Shown here in pieces: positions 7,419 to 15,378 of a stretch of DNA of 64,000 nucleotides (position 1 is the first letter of the stretch; every line of letters begins with the position of its first letter). The stretch is from RGIG5299 sp045588575 (GTDB lineage: Bacteria > Bacillota > Clostridia > Oscillospirales > RGIG5299). The translations under genes and the position numbers were made by a program. Below the pieces are notes generated by a model. It did not search any database, was not told the origin of the DNA, and worked only from the letters and a program-made list of their open reading frames with translations. The stretch is taken from positions 62,001 to 126,000 of the forward strand of contig JAZNEJ010000001.1 of the NCBI GenBank assembly GCA_045588575.1, given 5' to 3'.

Positions 7419-8510
7419 TTAACCTTTAAAGGCAACTAACGAAAGACAAAGGCAAACCGAAAGCGCCGCAGATGAGCCGAAGGTTAGCGTTAATATCATT
7501 GAAAAGGCGCCCGAAACATCTTTAAGGCAGTTTGAAACTCTAACGTTCCCGCCCATTTCACTTAACGCGCCTGCCAAGCGCAAAACGGCATATTTAACCA
7601 AAACGGAAAGCATTGGCAAAAGCGAAATTGCAAAAATCACCGCGGTTCCGAAGCCTCCAACCGTTGTTTTTGCAAGATTTGCGCAGCCCAAAAATGTTTC
7701 CACCGTTTCGGCCGAAGCCGTGCCGAGATAAGGAATAACCGACGAAACGAGCGCTTTTATTCCGCTTTTTGCAACGTTATCACCCGTTATTGAAATTGTT
7801 GTTTGAATTGACATAACGGCGGTGAAAATGCCGAAAAGCAAAACCAAAACCGCTATTATAGTTTTCTTGAAAAGCGCCGTTACACCCGATAACTTCAAAT
7901 TCGGACAAAGCGCATTTGCAACGCAAAGCGCAAAATAAAGATAAACCGCAGGTAAAACGAAGTTTGCCGAAAGGTAAACCATAAGCTCGGCGCCGGCAAA
8001 AAGAAAGCCTTCGGCAGTAACGGATGCCGCAGTTTGTCCCGAGGAAACCATAAGCGCCGCTCCCACCGGAGCAAGAATTTTTGCAAAATCGCCTAACGTT
8101 TTAACGGCGTTATCCGCCGTTTGCATAAGAGCGGTAACGTCAGACGATAAAATAAGCATTATAACCGTCATAATTGCGGCGTTTACCGCTCCCTCGCTTG
8201 ACGAATTTAAAAAGCCGTTTTTAAACGAATCGAAAAGAAGCGATGCAATTATAACTCCCGCAACGAGCGAAATAAAAGCAATTTCTTCCTTGAAAACTTT
8301 TTTTAATAAAGAAAATATATAGTCCACAACCGATGAAAAGGTTATTTTTTCGGTGAAATTATAAGGAGTTAATCCCGTTTCTTTATGCTCTAATCTATTT
8401 GCACCGCTTTGCTCCAAAACATCGGAAACGGTTATATTTTCGGCGGATACCGCAATGGTTAACAAAAAGATAAATATAACTGAAAGCAAAACGGCAAAAG
8501 CCTTTTTCAC
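7419..8510 (-). CDS. spoIIIAE: Stage III sporulation protein AE
   Basis: A 363-residue polytopic protein with a cleavable-looking signal segment (residues 1-23, ending VSAENITV) and about eight hydrophobic helices. The family-typical stretches are GDFAKILAPVGAALMVSSGQ and SVIPYLGTASAETVETFLGC. It is thought to be the membrane export component of the spoIIIA complex. It starts with GTG at 8510, with AGAGGAAG 7 bases upstream. Fourteen bases separate it from spoIIIAD. Confidence 0.93.
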   Translation of the reverse strand: MKKAFAVLLSVIFIFLLTIAVSAENITVSDVLEQSGANRLEHKETGLTPYNFTEKITFSSVVDYIFSLLKKVFKEEIAFISLVAGVIIASLLFDSFKNGFLNSSSEGAVNAAIMTVIMLILSSDVTALMQTADNAVKTLGDFAKILAPVGAALMVSSGQTAASVTAEGFLFAGAELMVYLSANFVLPAVYLYFALCVANALCPNLKLSGVTALFKKTIIAVLVLLFGIFTAVMSIQTTISITGDNVAKSGIKALVSSVIPYLGTASAETVETFLGCANLAKTTVGGFGTAVIFAISLLPMLSVLVKYAVLRLAGALSEMGGNVRVSNCLKDVSGAFSMILTLTFGSSAALSVCLCLSLVAFKG

Positions 8511-8524
8511 AAAAACACTTCCTC

Positions 8525-8914
8525 TTATTTTGTAACTGTTACTATTAAATCCAGCGCGTTTTTAAAAAGCGGTAACGAGGTTATTACAATTGCCGCTCTT
8601 CCCGCAAGCTCAACGGTTGACGCCACGGCGTTTTCACAGCAATCTCGGCAAATATCCGCAATGAGTTCGGTTATAAACGAAAGCGCTATGATTTTTAATA
8701 TTATTGAAAAGCTTTCGGAATTAACAACCCCCATAAGACTGTTTGCAAAGTTAAAAACGGGCGTTAATCTTTTTATTATAAAAACCAAAAAAGCGGTTGC
8801 GGAAAAGAGCGAAAGTATAACCGCAAGCTCGGGATGAACGTTTTTAAGCCAAAGACAAACCGCAACGGTGAAAACAGCTCCCAAGCATAACGCTATAACC
8901 TCTGCCGCATTCAC
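8525..8914 (-). CDS. spoIIIAD: Stage III sporulation protein AD
   Basis: A 129-residue membrane protein with three to four helices and the family pattern SFITELIADICRDCCENAVASTVELAGRAAI-like, quoted here in part (CRDCCENAVA). The GTG start at 8914 overlaps the spoIIIAC stop by 4 bases, a sign of coupled translation. It is a component of the mother-cell side of the feeding channel. Confidence 0.9.
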   Translation of the reverse strand: MNAAEVIALCLGAVFTVAVCLWLKNVHPELAVILSLFSATAFLVFIIKRLTPVFNFANSLMGVVNSESFSIILKIIALSFITELIADICRDCCENAVASTVELAGRAAIVITSLPLFKNALDLIVTVTK

Positions 8915-9105
8915 AGTCCCAACACCGACCTTAAAGTATCGAAAAGAATTTTTATTTTATCTAAAACGAGCAGCATCGTAATTATAAGTCCCGCAACCGT
9001 TAACATAAGCGCTTCTCCTTCTCTTCCGCTTTTTATGAGAAGCTGATTTACAACCGAAACCATAATTCCTATTGCGGCTATTTTGAAAATTATCTCAACA
9101 TCCAC
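8911..9105 (-). CDS. spoIIIAC: Stage III sporulation protein AC
   Basis: A 64-residue protein with two membrane helices and a polar loop (LLIKSGREGEALMLTVAG), normal for SpoIIIAC. The GTG at 9105 has AAGGAG 8 bases upstream. Its short size matches family members. It follows spoIIIAB by 15 bases and overlaps spoIIIAD. Confidence 0.9.
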   Translation of the reverse strand: MDVEIIFKIAAIGIMVSVVNQLLIKSGREGEALMLTVAGLIITMLLVLDKIKILFDTLRSVLGL

Positions 9106-9120
9106 CTTTTATTCTCCTTT

Positions 9121-9630
9121 TTAAATGAGCATAACGGAAATAACGGTTCCCGCCGCTCCCCATATTATTTTTATAAGCTTACTGTTTTTTTGAAAATTTG
9201 TTTCTATTTCGGTTTTTTCTTTATTAAATCGGTTTAAGAAATCTTCGATTATAACAGATTCTTCCGACACATTTCCGCCGCCGAGCTTCAGAAAAAGCCC
9301 GTTAATTAAATTTTTTTCGTTTTCGGTTATTCTTTTTTCAAAAAACATTTTATTGCATACTGTTTTCGAAGCGTTAGTAACGCTTTTTCCCTTTAAAAGC
9401 TCATCTGAAATTCTTTTAAAAAGCTCGCCGCCGTTTAAAGAAACGCTCTTTACGGCATCGCTTACGGGTGTTTTAAAAAGAACTATTTCTTCTTTTAGTC
9501 TTAAAACGTCGGAATATGCTTCTTCGGAAATATTCTGCTTTTTCTTAAGCTTATCGCTTTCAAAAATTCCAAATACGGTAAAACCCAAGGCTATTAAAAG
9601 CCCTGCAAAAAATCTAACAAAAAAGCTCAT
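9121..9630 (-). CDS. spoIIIAB: Stage III sporulation protein AB
   Basis: A 169-residue protein with membrane helices at both ends (about 5-22 and 150-168) and a helical soluble middle, the layout of SpoIIIAB, which resembles GspF-type assembly factors. The ATG at 9630 has GGTGAG 5 bases upstream and lies inside the last 17 bases of spoIIIAA. Sequence conservation in this family is low, so the call leans on operon position as well. Confidence 0.85.
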   Translation of the reverse strand: MSFFVRFFAGLLIALGFTVFGIFESDKLKKKQNISEEAYSDVLRLKEEIVLFKTPVSDAVKSVSLNGGELFKRISDELLKGKSVTNASKTVCNKMFFEKRITENEKNLINGLFLKLGGGNVSEESVIIEDFLNRFNKEKTEIETNFQKNSKLIKIIWGAAGTVISVMLI

Positions 9631-10519
9631 TTATTCTCACCGTTTCCTTTATTTTGCCTGCGTTTTCAGGCCCGTTAAGAAAAAATATTTTCTTAATTCC
9701 CGCCGTTTTTATAAGATTTATTACCGATTTATTTGAAAGAACGTCTTCCCTGCTTGAAGCGTGCAAGGTTATTATGACGGGAACGCTTAAACGCACTGCC
9801 TCTTTAAGCGATTCTATTTCTTCTTTTTCGCCGACTTCATCGCAAATTATAATTTCGGGCGAAAGCGTTCTTACCGCGGTTGTTATTCCCAGTGCCTTTG
9901 GGTAGCCCGAAAGAATATCGGTGTTTATTCCCAAATCGGTTTCATTCATTTCAAAGCGCTCGTCTATTAGCGCAACCCTAACGCCGTTATTCGAAAGCTT
10001 TTTGGCAAGACTTTTAATAAGCGTTGTTTTTCCGCCGCCCGGCGAAGATGCAATTACAAAGGAAAAAAGTCCTTTAAAATTAAGCTCTTTATAAATTTCA
10101 TCGGCTGCGTTTTCTATAAATCTTGCCACTCTTATATTAAGGGACGAAAAATCCTTAACTGCGGTTATTTTACCGTTTTCCAAAACAGCCGTCCCGCAAA
10201 TGCCTGCGCGATGTCCTCCCTTTAATGAAATAAAGCCCTGCTTTATTTCTTCATTTCTTGAATAAATTGCATTATTACAAAGAAGAGCTACCGTGTTTTT
10301 TATTTTTTCCTTGTCAACGTTTAAAAGACAAGGTTCATCGGGAACGAGGGTAGATGCTTTAACGTTTTTGCCTTTATAAGTAATCATAACGGGAGAATTG
10401 AGGCGTATTCTCACCTCTGATATATCTTTTTTATAATTGGGTGAAATTTTTTTAAGCGCAAACTCAATTTCACCCGATAATGCCGAAATTGCTTGGTCAA
10501 ATTCAGAAAATTCCTTCAT
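9614..10519 (-). CDS. spoIIIAA: Stage III sporulation protein AA (ATPase)
   Basis: A 301-residue cytoplasmic ATPase related to secretion ATPases. The N-terminal region has the SpoIIIAA signatures VRIRLNSPVMI and GGHRAGICGTAV. Walker A is ASSPGGGKTTL (about residue 155-165), followed by VALIDERFE and the Walker B-like IIICDEVGEKEE. It would energise the spoIIIA feeding apparatus in the mother cell. The ATG has AAAGGAG 7 bases upstream. As the first gene it follows a sigma-E-like promoter. Confidence 0.94.
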   Translation of the reverse strand: MKEFSEFDQAISALSGEIEFALKKISPNYKKDISEVRIRLNSPVMITYKGKNVKASTLVPDEPCLLNVDKEKIKNTVALLCNNAIYSRNEEIKQGFISLKGGHRAGICGTAVLENGKITAVKDFSSLNIRVARFIENAADEIYKELNFKGLFSFVIASSPGGGKTTLIKSLAKKLSNNGVRVALIDERFEMNETDLGINTDILSGYPKALGITTAVRTLSPEIIICDEVGEKEEIESLKEAVRLSVPVIITLHASSREDVLSNKSVINLIKTAGIKKIFFLNGPENAGKIKETVRINELFC

Positions 10520-10539
10520 TTTATCACTCCTTTTTTATA

Positions 10540-10569
10540 AATGTATTAAAGGAACGATTAAAATATAAC
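10540..10569 (-). promoter_or_regulatory. Putative sigma-E promoter of spoIIIA operon
   Basis: On the minus strand GTTATATT (10562-10569) is followed after 14 bases by AATACATT (10540-10547). The sigma-E consensus (KMATATT, 14 bases, CATACANT) is matched except for the first -10 base. spoIIIA is a sigma-E operon in Bacillus. Confidence 0.55.
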
Positions 10570-10602
10570 AAAACACACCCCGATATTTTCGGGGTGTGTT
10601 TT
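10570..10602. terminator. Terminator after DUF4340 gene
   Basis: A perfect 13-bp stem with a GTGTGGGG-type core (arms 10570-10582 and 10590-10602) and loop ATATTTT ends the minus-strand ABC cluster. It slightly overlaps the upstream edge of the spoIIIA promoter. Confidence 0.85.
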
Positions 10603-10615
10603 TATAAATCAAATA

Positions 10616-12052
10616 TTAAGAAATTATATCTCCGTTTATAAGACGCTTACAGTCGCTTAAAATTTTCTCTACCATTTGGCCCTTAACCGAGAAAAAGCCT
10701 TCTCCGTTTACTTCAACGTAATAGTGCTGTAAATCTATTTTGTAATAGTCAACTTTAACCGTGGTGCCGTCTTTCTTGTGATAGGTTATTCTGAAAGAAC
10801 GCTCCGATGCAGGTTTTGTGGCAAGCCCGTTTTGAGTTGCCATAAAAATTTGAACGTAAAGCTTTCTGAATTCATCGGGAGATATGGGTTTCATGCCGTA
10901 TTTAACTTCCAACTCGGTTGCGTTATCGTTTGTAACCAAATCGAAAACGTAGCTATCGGTTTTAGTTTCAAGCGTTAACTTATTAAGCTTGCCGAGTGCA
11001 GGAAGCATAAGCATTGTATAGGCGTATTTATCCGCTCCGTCCTCAATAAAAGAAAGATTTTCAACAGAAACGGCATAAATAAGAGGAACGTCTTTTTTCA
11101 TAACGTAATAAACGTTTTTGGCGGCGTCTTTATTACCTATATAATAAACCTCATTATCTTTGTTTTTAAGTGTGAGTGTTTTAGGATTATTAAGCCCATA
11201 TTTTTTCAAGTTGTTTATTGATACGTCATCGGAAACGGTTTGAATTGCCGTTGCGCCCGAAAACGCCTTTACAATCTTTTCAATATAAAGCTCGTTTGCA
11301 TCGTATTTAATGGGCGTTGTAAGCTCATATTGGCTTTTAATGCCTGCCTCTGCTTTTTTAACTGCGGCTTCGTAATCGGCATCGGAAAGCTTTATAATAT
11401 CAACGTCGTGAAAATCGGGACGTTTAAGATTAAGACCGTTAAAATCTTTAAGCTCAACGTAAGGGAAAATATCAAGCGGATAATAATCCAAGCGCTTTCT
11501 CATAAAGTTATAGGCAAGATTTACGCTTATTAGATAAACGTCCTTTGAATCGGATGTGTTTACGTAAAAGCCGCCCGCGGGAGCCTCGGAGCCTATATAA
11601 AGAATTTTTTCGGAATTATCTTTAAGTCTTACCTTAACGGTAACGGTGGGATTATCTAATCCGTAAACCGAAAGACGTGTTTCATCGGTTGAAACCAGCA
11701 CGTTACTCGAAAGAGTTGAAATAAAGTTAACCGAAGGTGCGGCAACGGTTGCCGAAAGCTCAACGTTTGGATTATCTTCAAACTTAAAGCTTGTTTTTTT
11801 ATCTTCAGTTATTCTTAAAATAGTTATTTTGCCGTGAGAATTGGTTATTTCAACGTTTAGAACATCTCCGTTTGAAAAAGAAAAGAAGTTATGCTTTTGC
11901 GTGCCCGACGAATTGCTTGAAGTATTTGAGCCGTTTTCATTGGGAAGTGAATCAAGCATGGGCAAAAGCAAAGAAATTGCAACGCTGAAAGCAACCAAAA
12001 CAAGCGCTAAAACGATAAGAACAATTTTATTTTTTTTATTAATGGGAAACAC
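10616..12052 (-). CDS. DUF4340 domain protein of ABC cluster
   Basis: A 478-residue protein with one N-terminal membrane helix (about 9-31) and a large extracytoplasmic part of the DUF4340 type, with repeated beta-rich units such as YGLDNPTVTVKVRLKDNSEKILYIGS-like and KYGLNNPKTLTLKNKDNEV. Such proteins accompany GldG-type ABC genes. The start is unclear: GTG at 12052 abuts its ribosome site with no spacing, while an in-frame ATT at 12043 is ideally spaced 8 bases from AAGGAG. It lies 3 bases after the GldG-like gene. Biological role unknown. Confidence 0.8.
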   Translation of the reverse strand: MFPINKKNKIVLIVLALVLVAFSVAISLLLPMLDSLPNENGSNTSSNSSGTQKHNFFSFSNGDVLNVEITNSHGKITILRITEDKKTSFKFEDNPNVELSATVAAPSVNFISTLSSNVLVSTDETRLSVYGLDNPTVTVKVRLKDNSEKILYIGSEAPAGGFYVNTSDSKDVYLISVNLAYNFMRKRLDYYPLDIFPYVELKDFNGLNLKRPDFHDVDIIKLSDADYEAAVKKAEAGIKSQYELTTPIKYDANELYIEKIVKAFSGATAIQTVSDDVSINNLKKYGLNNPKTLTLKNKDNEVYYIGNKDAAKNVYYVMKKDVPLIYAVSVENLSFIEDGADKYAYTMLMLPALGKLNKLTLETKTDSYVFDLVTNDNATELEVKYGMKPISPDEFRKLYVQIFMATQNGLATKPASERSFRITYHKKDGTTVKVDYYKIDLQHYYVEVNGEGFFSVKGQMVEKILSDCKRLINGDIIS

Positions 12053-12055
12053 TCC

Positions 12056-13654
12056 TTAAAGATGCTTTCTTTTAACGTAAACAAATACGGCGGCAGCGGC
12101 AAAGGAAACGATGGGAAGAACTATGAGAACAATTCCTATTGTAAACCAATCGTTTCTGGTTATGCTAAAGCCCACCGGACTTAAATCTCTTTGAGGAACG
12201 CTGAGCTCAATGGCATCGTCGCCTATTGTTGCGTTTATAAGCTGTTTTAAATATTCGGCATTCTGATAGGTTGAGCTTCTCATAAAGCTTTCTGCCGCAA
12301 AGGTGCTGCTGCCTATTACCGCAACGTTACCCGTATAATATTCCTGCTCGTTTGCATCGAAAAAGGTTCTCGTTGCAAGCGCACCCAATATTCTTTCTCC
12401 CTTTTTATCGGTTGCCGAGTTAAAGGTGAAATCTGCCTTATCGTCGTTGGTTATGGGTTTGGTGTAGGCCTCTGCGGTTGTTCCCAAAATTGACTCAGCG
12501 GTTATGGTGGAAATGTTATCGCCGTCGGAGGTTTCCAAAAGCTCAAAGCTCTTGGGGAAGCCAACCTGAAGCTGCATTCCCATAACAACCGTTTTCTTTA
12601 AATCTTTACCTATGGTTTCATGGGGGAAGGTGGCGTTTAAAACGGGCATTCTCTGAGTTACACCGCCCGAGGTGTAGCTGTAAAGACCGGAGCCTTCGGT
12701 TGAAAGGTCTATAACGTATTCGTCAACGGGAACAATGCAGTATTCTCTTAAAAACGCATAAAGGTTGGGAAGCTTGGGAGCGTTATTATCTAAAAATACG
12801 TATAAGCTTCTTCCGAGATTGTATTCTCTCATTTCATCGGAATTATTCATAAATTCTCTTAACGCCAAAATATCCGATTCAGAGAAGTCTTCAATGGGGT
12901 TATAAATAACCAAAGCCGCTGTTTTGGAAGAAAATGCATTATTTTGGCCTAACGTTACGGTGTTAACGTTAAAGCCGTTAAGCTTGAAAAATTCTTCGAA
13001 ATATTCGTTCTTGCTTTCCTTATGTCCGGTTAAGAAATGAATATCTCTTATATCTTCCTTGCAAACGTAGATAATTGCGGAAGTTATTGATTTTTCGGCA
13101 TTAAAGCCCGCAACCGATTTTCCGTCATCGCTGAAAACCACTATATCGTCAAGCCCTATTGCCTTTCCTCTTTTGGTTTCCTCACAGTAAACCACTGCGA
13201 TAACGCTATCGGTTAAGGTTACGTTCATTTTTTGATAAACGTCGGGATTTGTAACGGAATCGACGTAATTCATAGTTATATTATTGCTTTGCTTTGGATA
13301 GTTTTCAAAAAGCTCGGTAATATAACCTTCTTTGTAATAGGTTGAACCGTAATATTGCGTGAAGATTTTTTCTATATCTTCAATCTTTTTGGCTAAAACT
13401 ATTTCAACCTTTTTATCGGTTTGCTTTAAATATTCCTCGGTATCGAGCGAAAGATTATAAATGCTTTCACCCGTTGCGTCGAATTTTAAAGGAAATCTTG
13501 CCGTGAGAATGTTTAAGGCAATGTTAGCCAAAATAACCGCAACAATGAAAATTACCGTTATTGCAACCGAAACGGTGCCGATTTTAAATTTTCTCATTTT
13601 AAGAGCTTTTTGCTCGGGAGTTAAATTTTCGTTTCCAAAATTAAAAATCTTCAT
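12056..13654 (-). CDS. GldG-like ABC-associated extracytoplasmic protein
   Basis: A 532-residue protein with an N-terminal membrane helix (about 27-48), a long extracytoplasmic domain and a C-terminal helix (about 504-527) ending in basic residues. The pattern (RFPLKFDATGESIYNLS, then IIYVCKEDIRDIHFLTGHKE) is that of the GldG/ABC-2 'auxiliary' family (DUF7088/DUF4350 types). In Bacteroidetes GldG works with GldA and GldF in gliding; here no gliding genes exist, so a cell-envelope ABC role is more likely. It is followed by the DUF4340 gene and preceded by the permease 15 bases away. Confidence 0.8.
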   Translation of the reverse strand: MKIFNFGNENLTPEQKALKMRKFKIGTVSVAITVIFIVAVILANIALNILTARFPLKFDATGESIYNLSLDTEEYLKQTDKKVEIVLAKKIEDIEKIFTQYYGSTYYKEGYITELFENYPKQSNNITMNYVDSVTNPDVYQKMNVTLTDSVIAVVYCEETKRGKAIGLDDIVVFSDDGKSVAGFNAEKSITSAIIYVCKEDIRDIHFLTGHKESKNEYFEEFFKLNGFNVNTVTLGQNNAFSSKTAALVIYNPIEDFSESDILALREFMNNSDEMREYNLGRSLYVFLDNNAPKLPNLYAFLREYCIVPVDEYVIDLSTEGSGLYSYTSGGVTQRMPVLNATFPHETIGKDLKKTVVMGMQLQVGFPKSFELLETSDGDNISTITAESILGTTAEAYTKPITNDDKADFTFNSATDKKGERILGALATRTFFDANEQEYYTGNVAVIGSSTFAAESFMRSSTYQNAEYLKQLINATIGDDAIELSVPQRDLSPVGFSITRNDWFTIGIVLIVLPIVSFAAAAVFVYVKRKHL

Positions 13655-13669
13655 ACTTTTCCCTCCCGA

Positions 13670-14395
13670 TTAAGCCCATCTGCGTTTTTCCAACACTCTC
13701 ATTGTGAGGAAAAGGAAAACGGCGGTAACGCTTAAATAATAGAAAACCGTTGAAATATTAACGAGGCCGTAAGCAAACTCGTAATAGCGCTCGAATATCG
13801 GCACAACGTAAATTATTGCGGTTATAACGGTTCTCCAAAAGGTATTTATTGCTGTTATTGTTGAAACAATCATAGAAATTATACTGCTCGAAAGCATCAA
13901 CGCAATAAAGGTTAACAAGGTTATAACCGCAGAAACTATTTGATTTTGTGTGAGCGACGAAAAGAAGGTGCCAATGGCAATTAACGATGCGCCCAAAAGC
14001 AAATAGCCCAAATAACTTGTTAAAATAACGCCAACGTCGGGCTCGCCTAAAAATCCAACTACGAAAACCACCAAAAGAGTTTCGGCAAGGCAAAGGCAAT
14101 AAACGGCAAATGCCGCTAAAAATTTGCCCATTACTATTTCGAAAAGGCTTACCGGCGAGGTTAAAAGAAGCTGCTCGGTTTTTGTTTTTCGTTCTTCCGA
14201 AAAGGTTTTCATAGATAAAATGGCTACTACCAACGCAACGAACATAATAAGTCCGTTAAAATATGCGGTAAGGTCGCTCGAGACTACGTAAAAAAGATAG
14301 CTTACGCCCGAAAGCGCGCCGAAAACGCAAAGGATTATATAACCCATGGGAGAAAGAAACCATGAACGGAATTCTTTTTTAAATATTGCGCTCAT
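13670..14395 (-). CDS. ABC transporter permease, GldF/ABC-2 type
   Basis: A 241-residue permease with six hydrophobic helices. It begins MSAIFKKEFRSWFLSPMGYI, the typical start of the GldF/NosY ABC-2 permease family, and contains FSEERKTKTEQLLLTSPVS between helices two and three. It sits directly after the ATP-binding gene, with start and stop overlapping by 1 base, and before the GldG-like gene. It forms the membrane half of an exporter or envelope-remodelling complex; the substrate is unknown. Confidence 0.88.
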   Translation of the reverse strand: MSAIFKKEFRSWFLSPMGYIILCVFGALSGVSYLFYVVSSDLTAYFNGLIMFVALVVAILSMKTFSEERKTKTEQLLLTSPVSLFEIVMGKFLAAFAVYCLCLAETLLVVFVVGFLGEPDVGVILTSYLGYLLLGASLIAIGTFFSSLTQNQIVSAVITLLTFIALMLSSSIISMIVSTITAINTFWRTVITAIIYVVPIFERYYEFAYGLVNISTVFYYLSVTAVFLFLTMRVLEKRRWA

Positions 14396-15351
14396 TATTT
14401 TTTACCTCCCAATTTATTGTTAGGACTTTCAACAAGTCTTACAAATGCGTCTTCCAAGGTTGCATCGAGCGGCTTAATGCCTATAAGCGGCCAATTTTTC
14501 TTTGCAAGCTCATTAAAGAGAATTCTTCTTACATCTACATCCGGCTCGGATTCTATTAAGAAATCAACCGCATCTTTTTCTATTTTTGTGGTTTCCTCGC
14601 AATAGCGTATGCCGTTTATGCTCTTTAAAAGTTTTTTAACCTCGCTAAGCGGGCCTGCAATTCGAACAGAAAGACGGTTTGCAATGTTGTTTTGGTTAGA
14701 AAGGTCATCGGGCGTGCCGTCGGCAATGAGCTTGCCGTCAACCATAACCAAAAGTCTTTCGCATACCGCTTGAACCTCGGAAAGAATATGCGAGCTCAAA
14801 ATAACCGTTCTGCTTTTTCCGAGCTTCTTTATAAGTGTTCTTATTTCAATTATTTCCTTGGGGTCAAGACCTACCGTGGGCTCGTCGAGAATTAAAATGG
14901 GCGGATTTCCTATGAGCGCCGCCGCAAAGCCCACTCTCTGCTTATAACCTTTTGAAAGGTTGCCTATCATTCGCTGATAAACGTCCTTTATTTTTACAAC
15001 CTCCATTATTTCGGCAAGATGCTTATTTTTGGGAAGCTTGCACTTTTTAAGGTCGTAAACGAAATCGAGATATTCCTTAACGGTCATATCCATATAAACG
15101 GGAGGTTGCTCGGGAAGATAGCCTATTTGCTTTTTACACTCGTTTTCATGGTCGTAGATGTCAAAGCCATTAAACTTTGCAGTTCCCGAAGTGGGTGAAA
15201 GATAACCCGTTAAAATATTCATTGTTGTTGTTTTTCCCGCACCGTTGGGGCCTAAAAAGCCCACGATTTCACCGTCGGGTATGGTAAAGCTCACGTCGTT
15301 AACGGCAATCTTCGCTCCGTAACGCTTTGTGAGATGGCTAACCTCTATCAT
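14395..15351 (-). CDS. ABC transporter ATP-binding protein, GldA-like
   Basis: A 318-residue ABC ATPase. Walker A is GPNGAGKTT (about 34-42), the Q-loop lies near GYLPEQPP, the signature is LSKGYKQRVG (about 135-144), Walker B is ILILDEPT and the switch His is in ILSSHILSE. The C-terminal 90 residues form the usual DUF4162-like extension. It is the first gene of the four-gene ABC cluster and lies 27 bases downstream of aspS. It would energise the GldF-like permease. The ATG at 15351 was taken as the start. Confidence 0.92.
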   Translation of the reverse strand: MIEVSHLTKRYGAKIAVNDVSFTIPDGEIVGFLGPNGAGKTTTMNILTGYLSPTSGTAKFNGFDIYDHENECKKQIGYLPEQPPVYMDMTVKEYLDFVYDLKKCKLPKNKHLAEIMEVVKIKDVYQRMIGNLSKGYKQRVGFAAALIGNPPILILDEPTVGLDPKEIIEIRTLIKKLGKSRTVILSSHILSEVQAVCERLLVMVDGKLIADGTPDDLSNQNNIANRLSVRIAGPLSEVKKLLKSINGIRYCEETTKIEKDAVDFLIESEPDVDVRRILFNELAKKNWPLIGIKPLDATLEDAFVRLVESPNNKLGGKK

Positions 15352-15378
15352 TATTGGCTCAATCCTTTCGTTTTGGGA

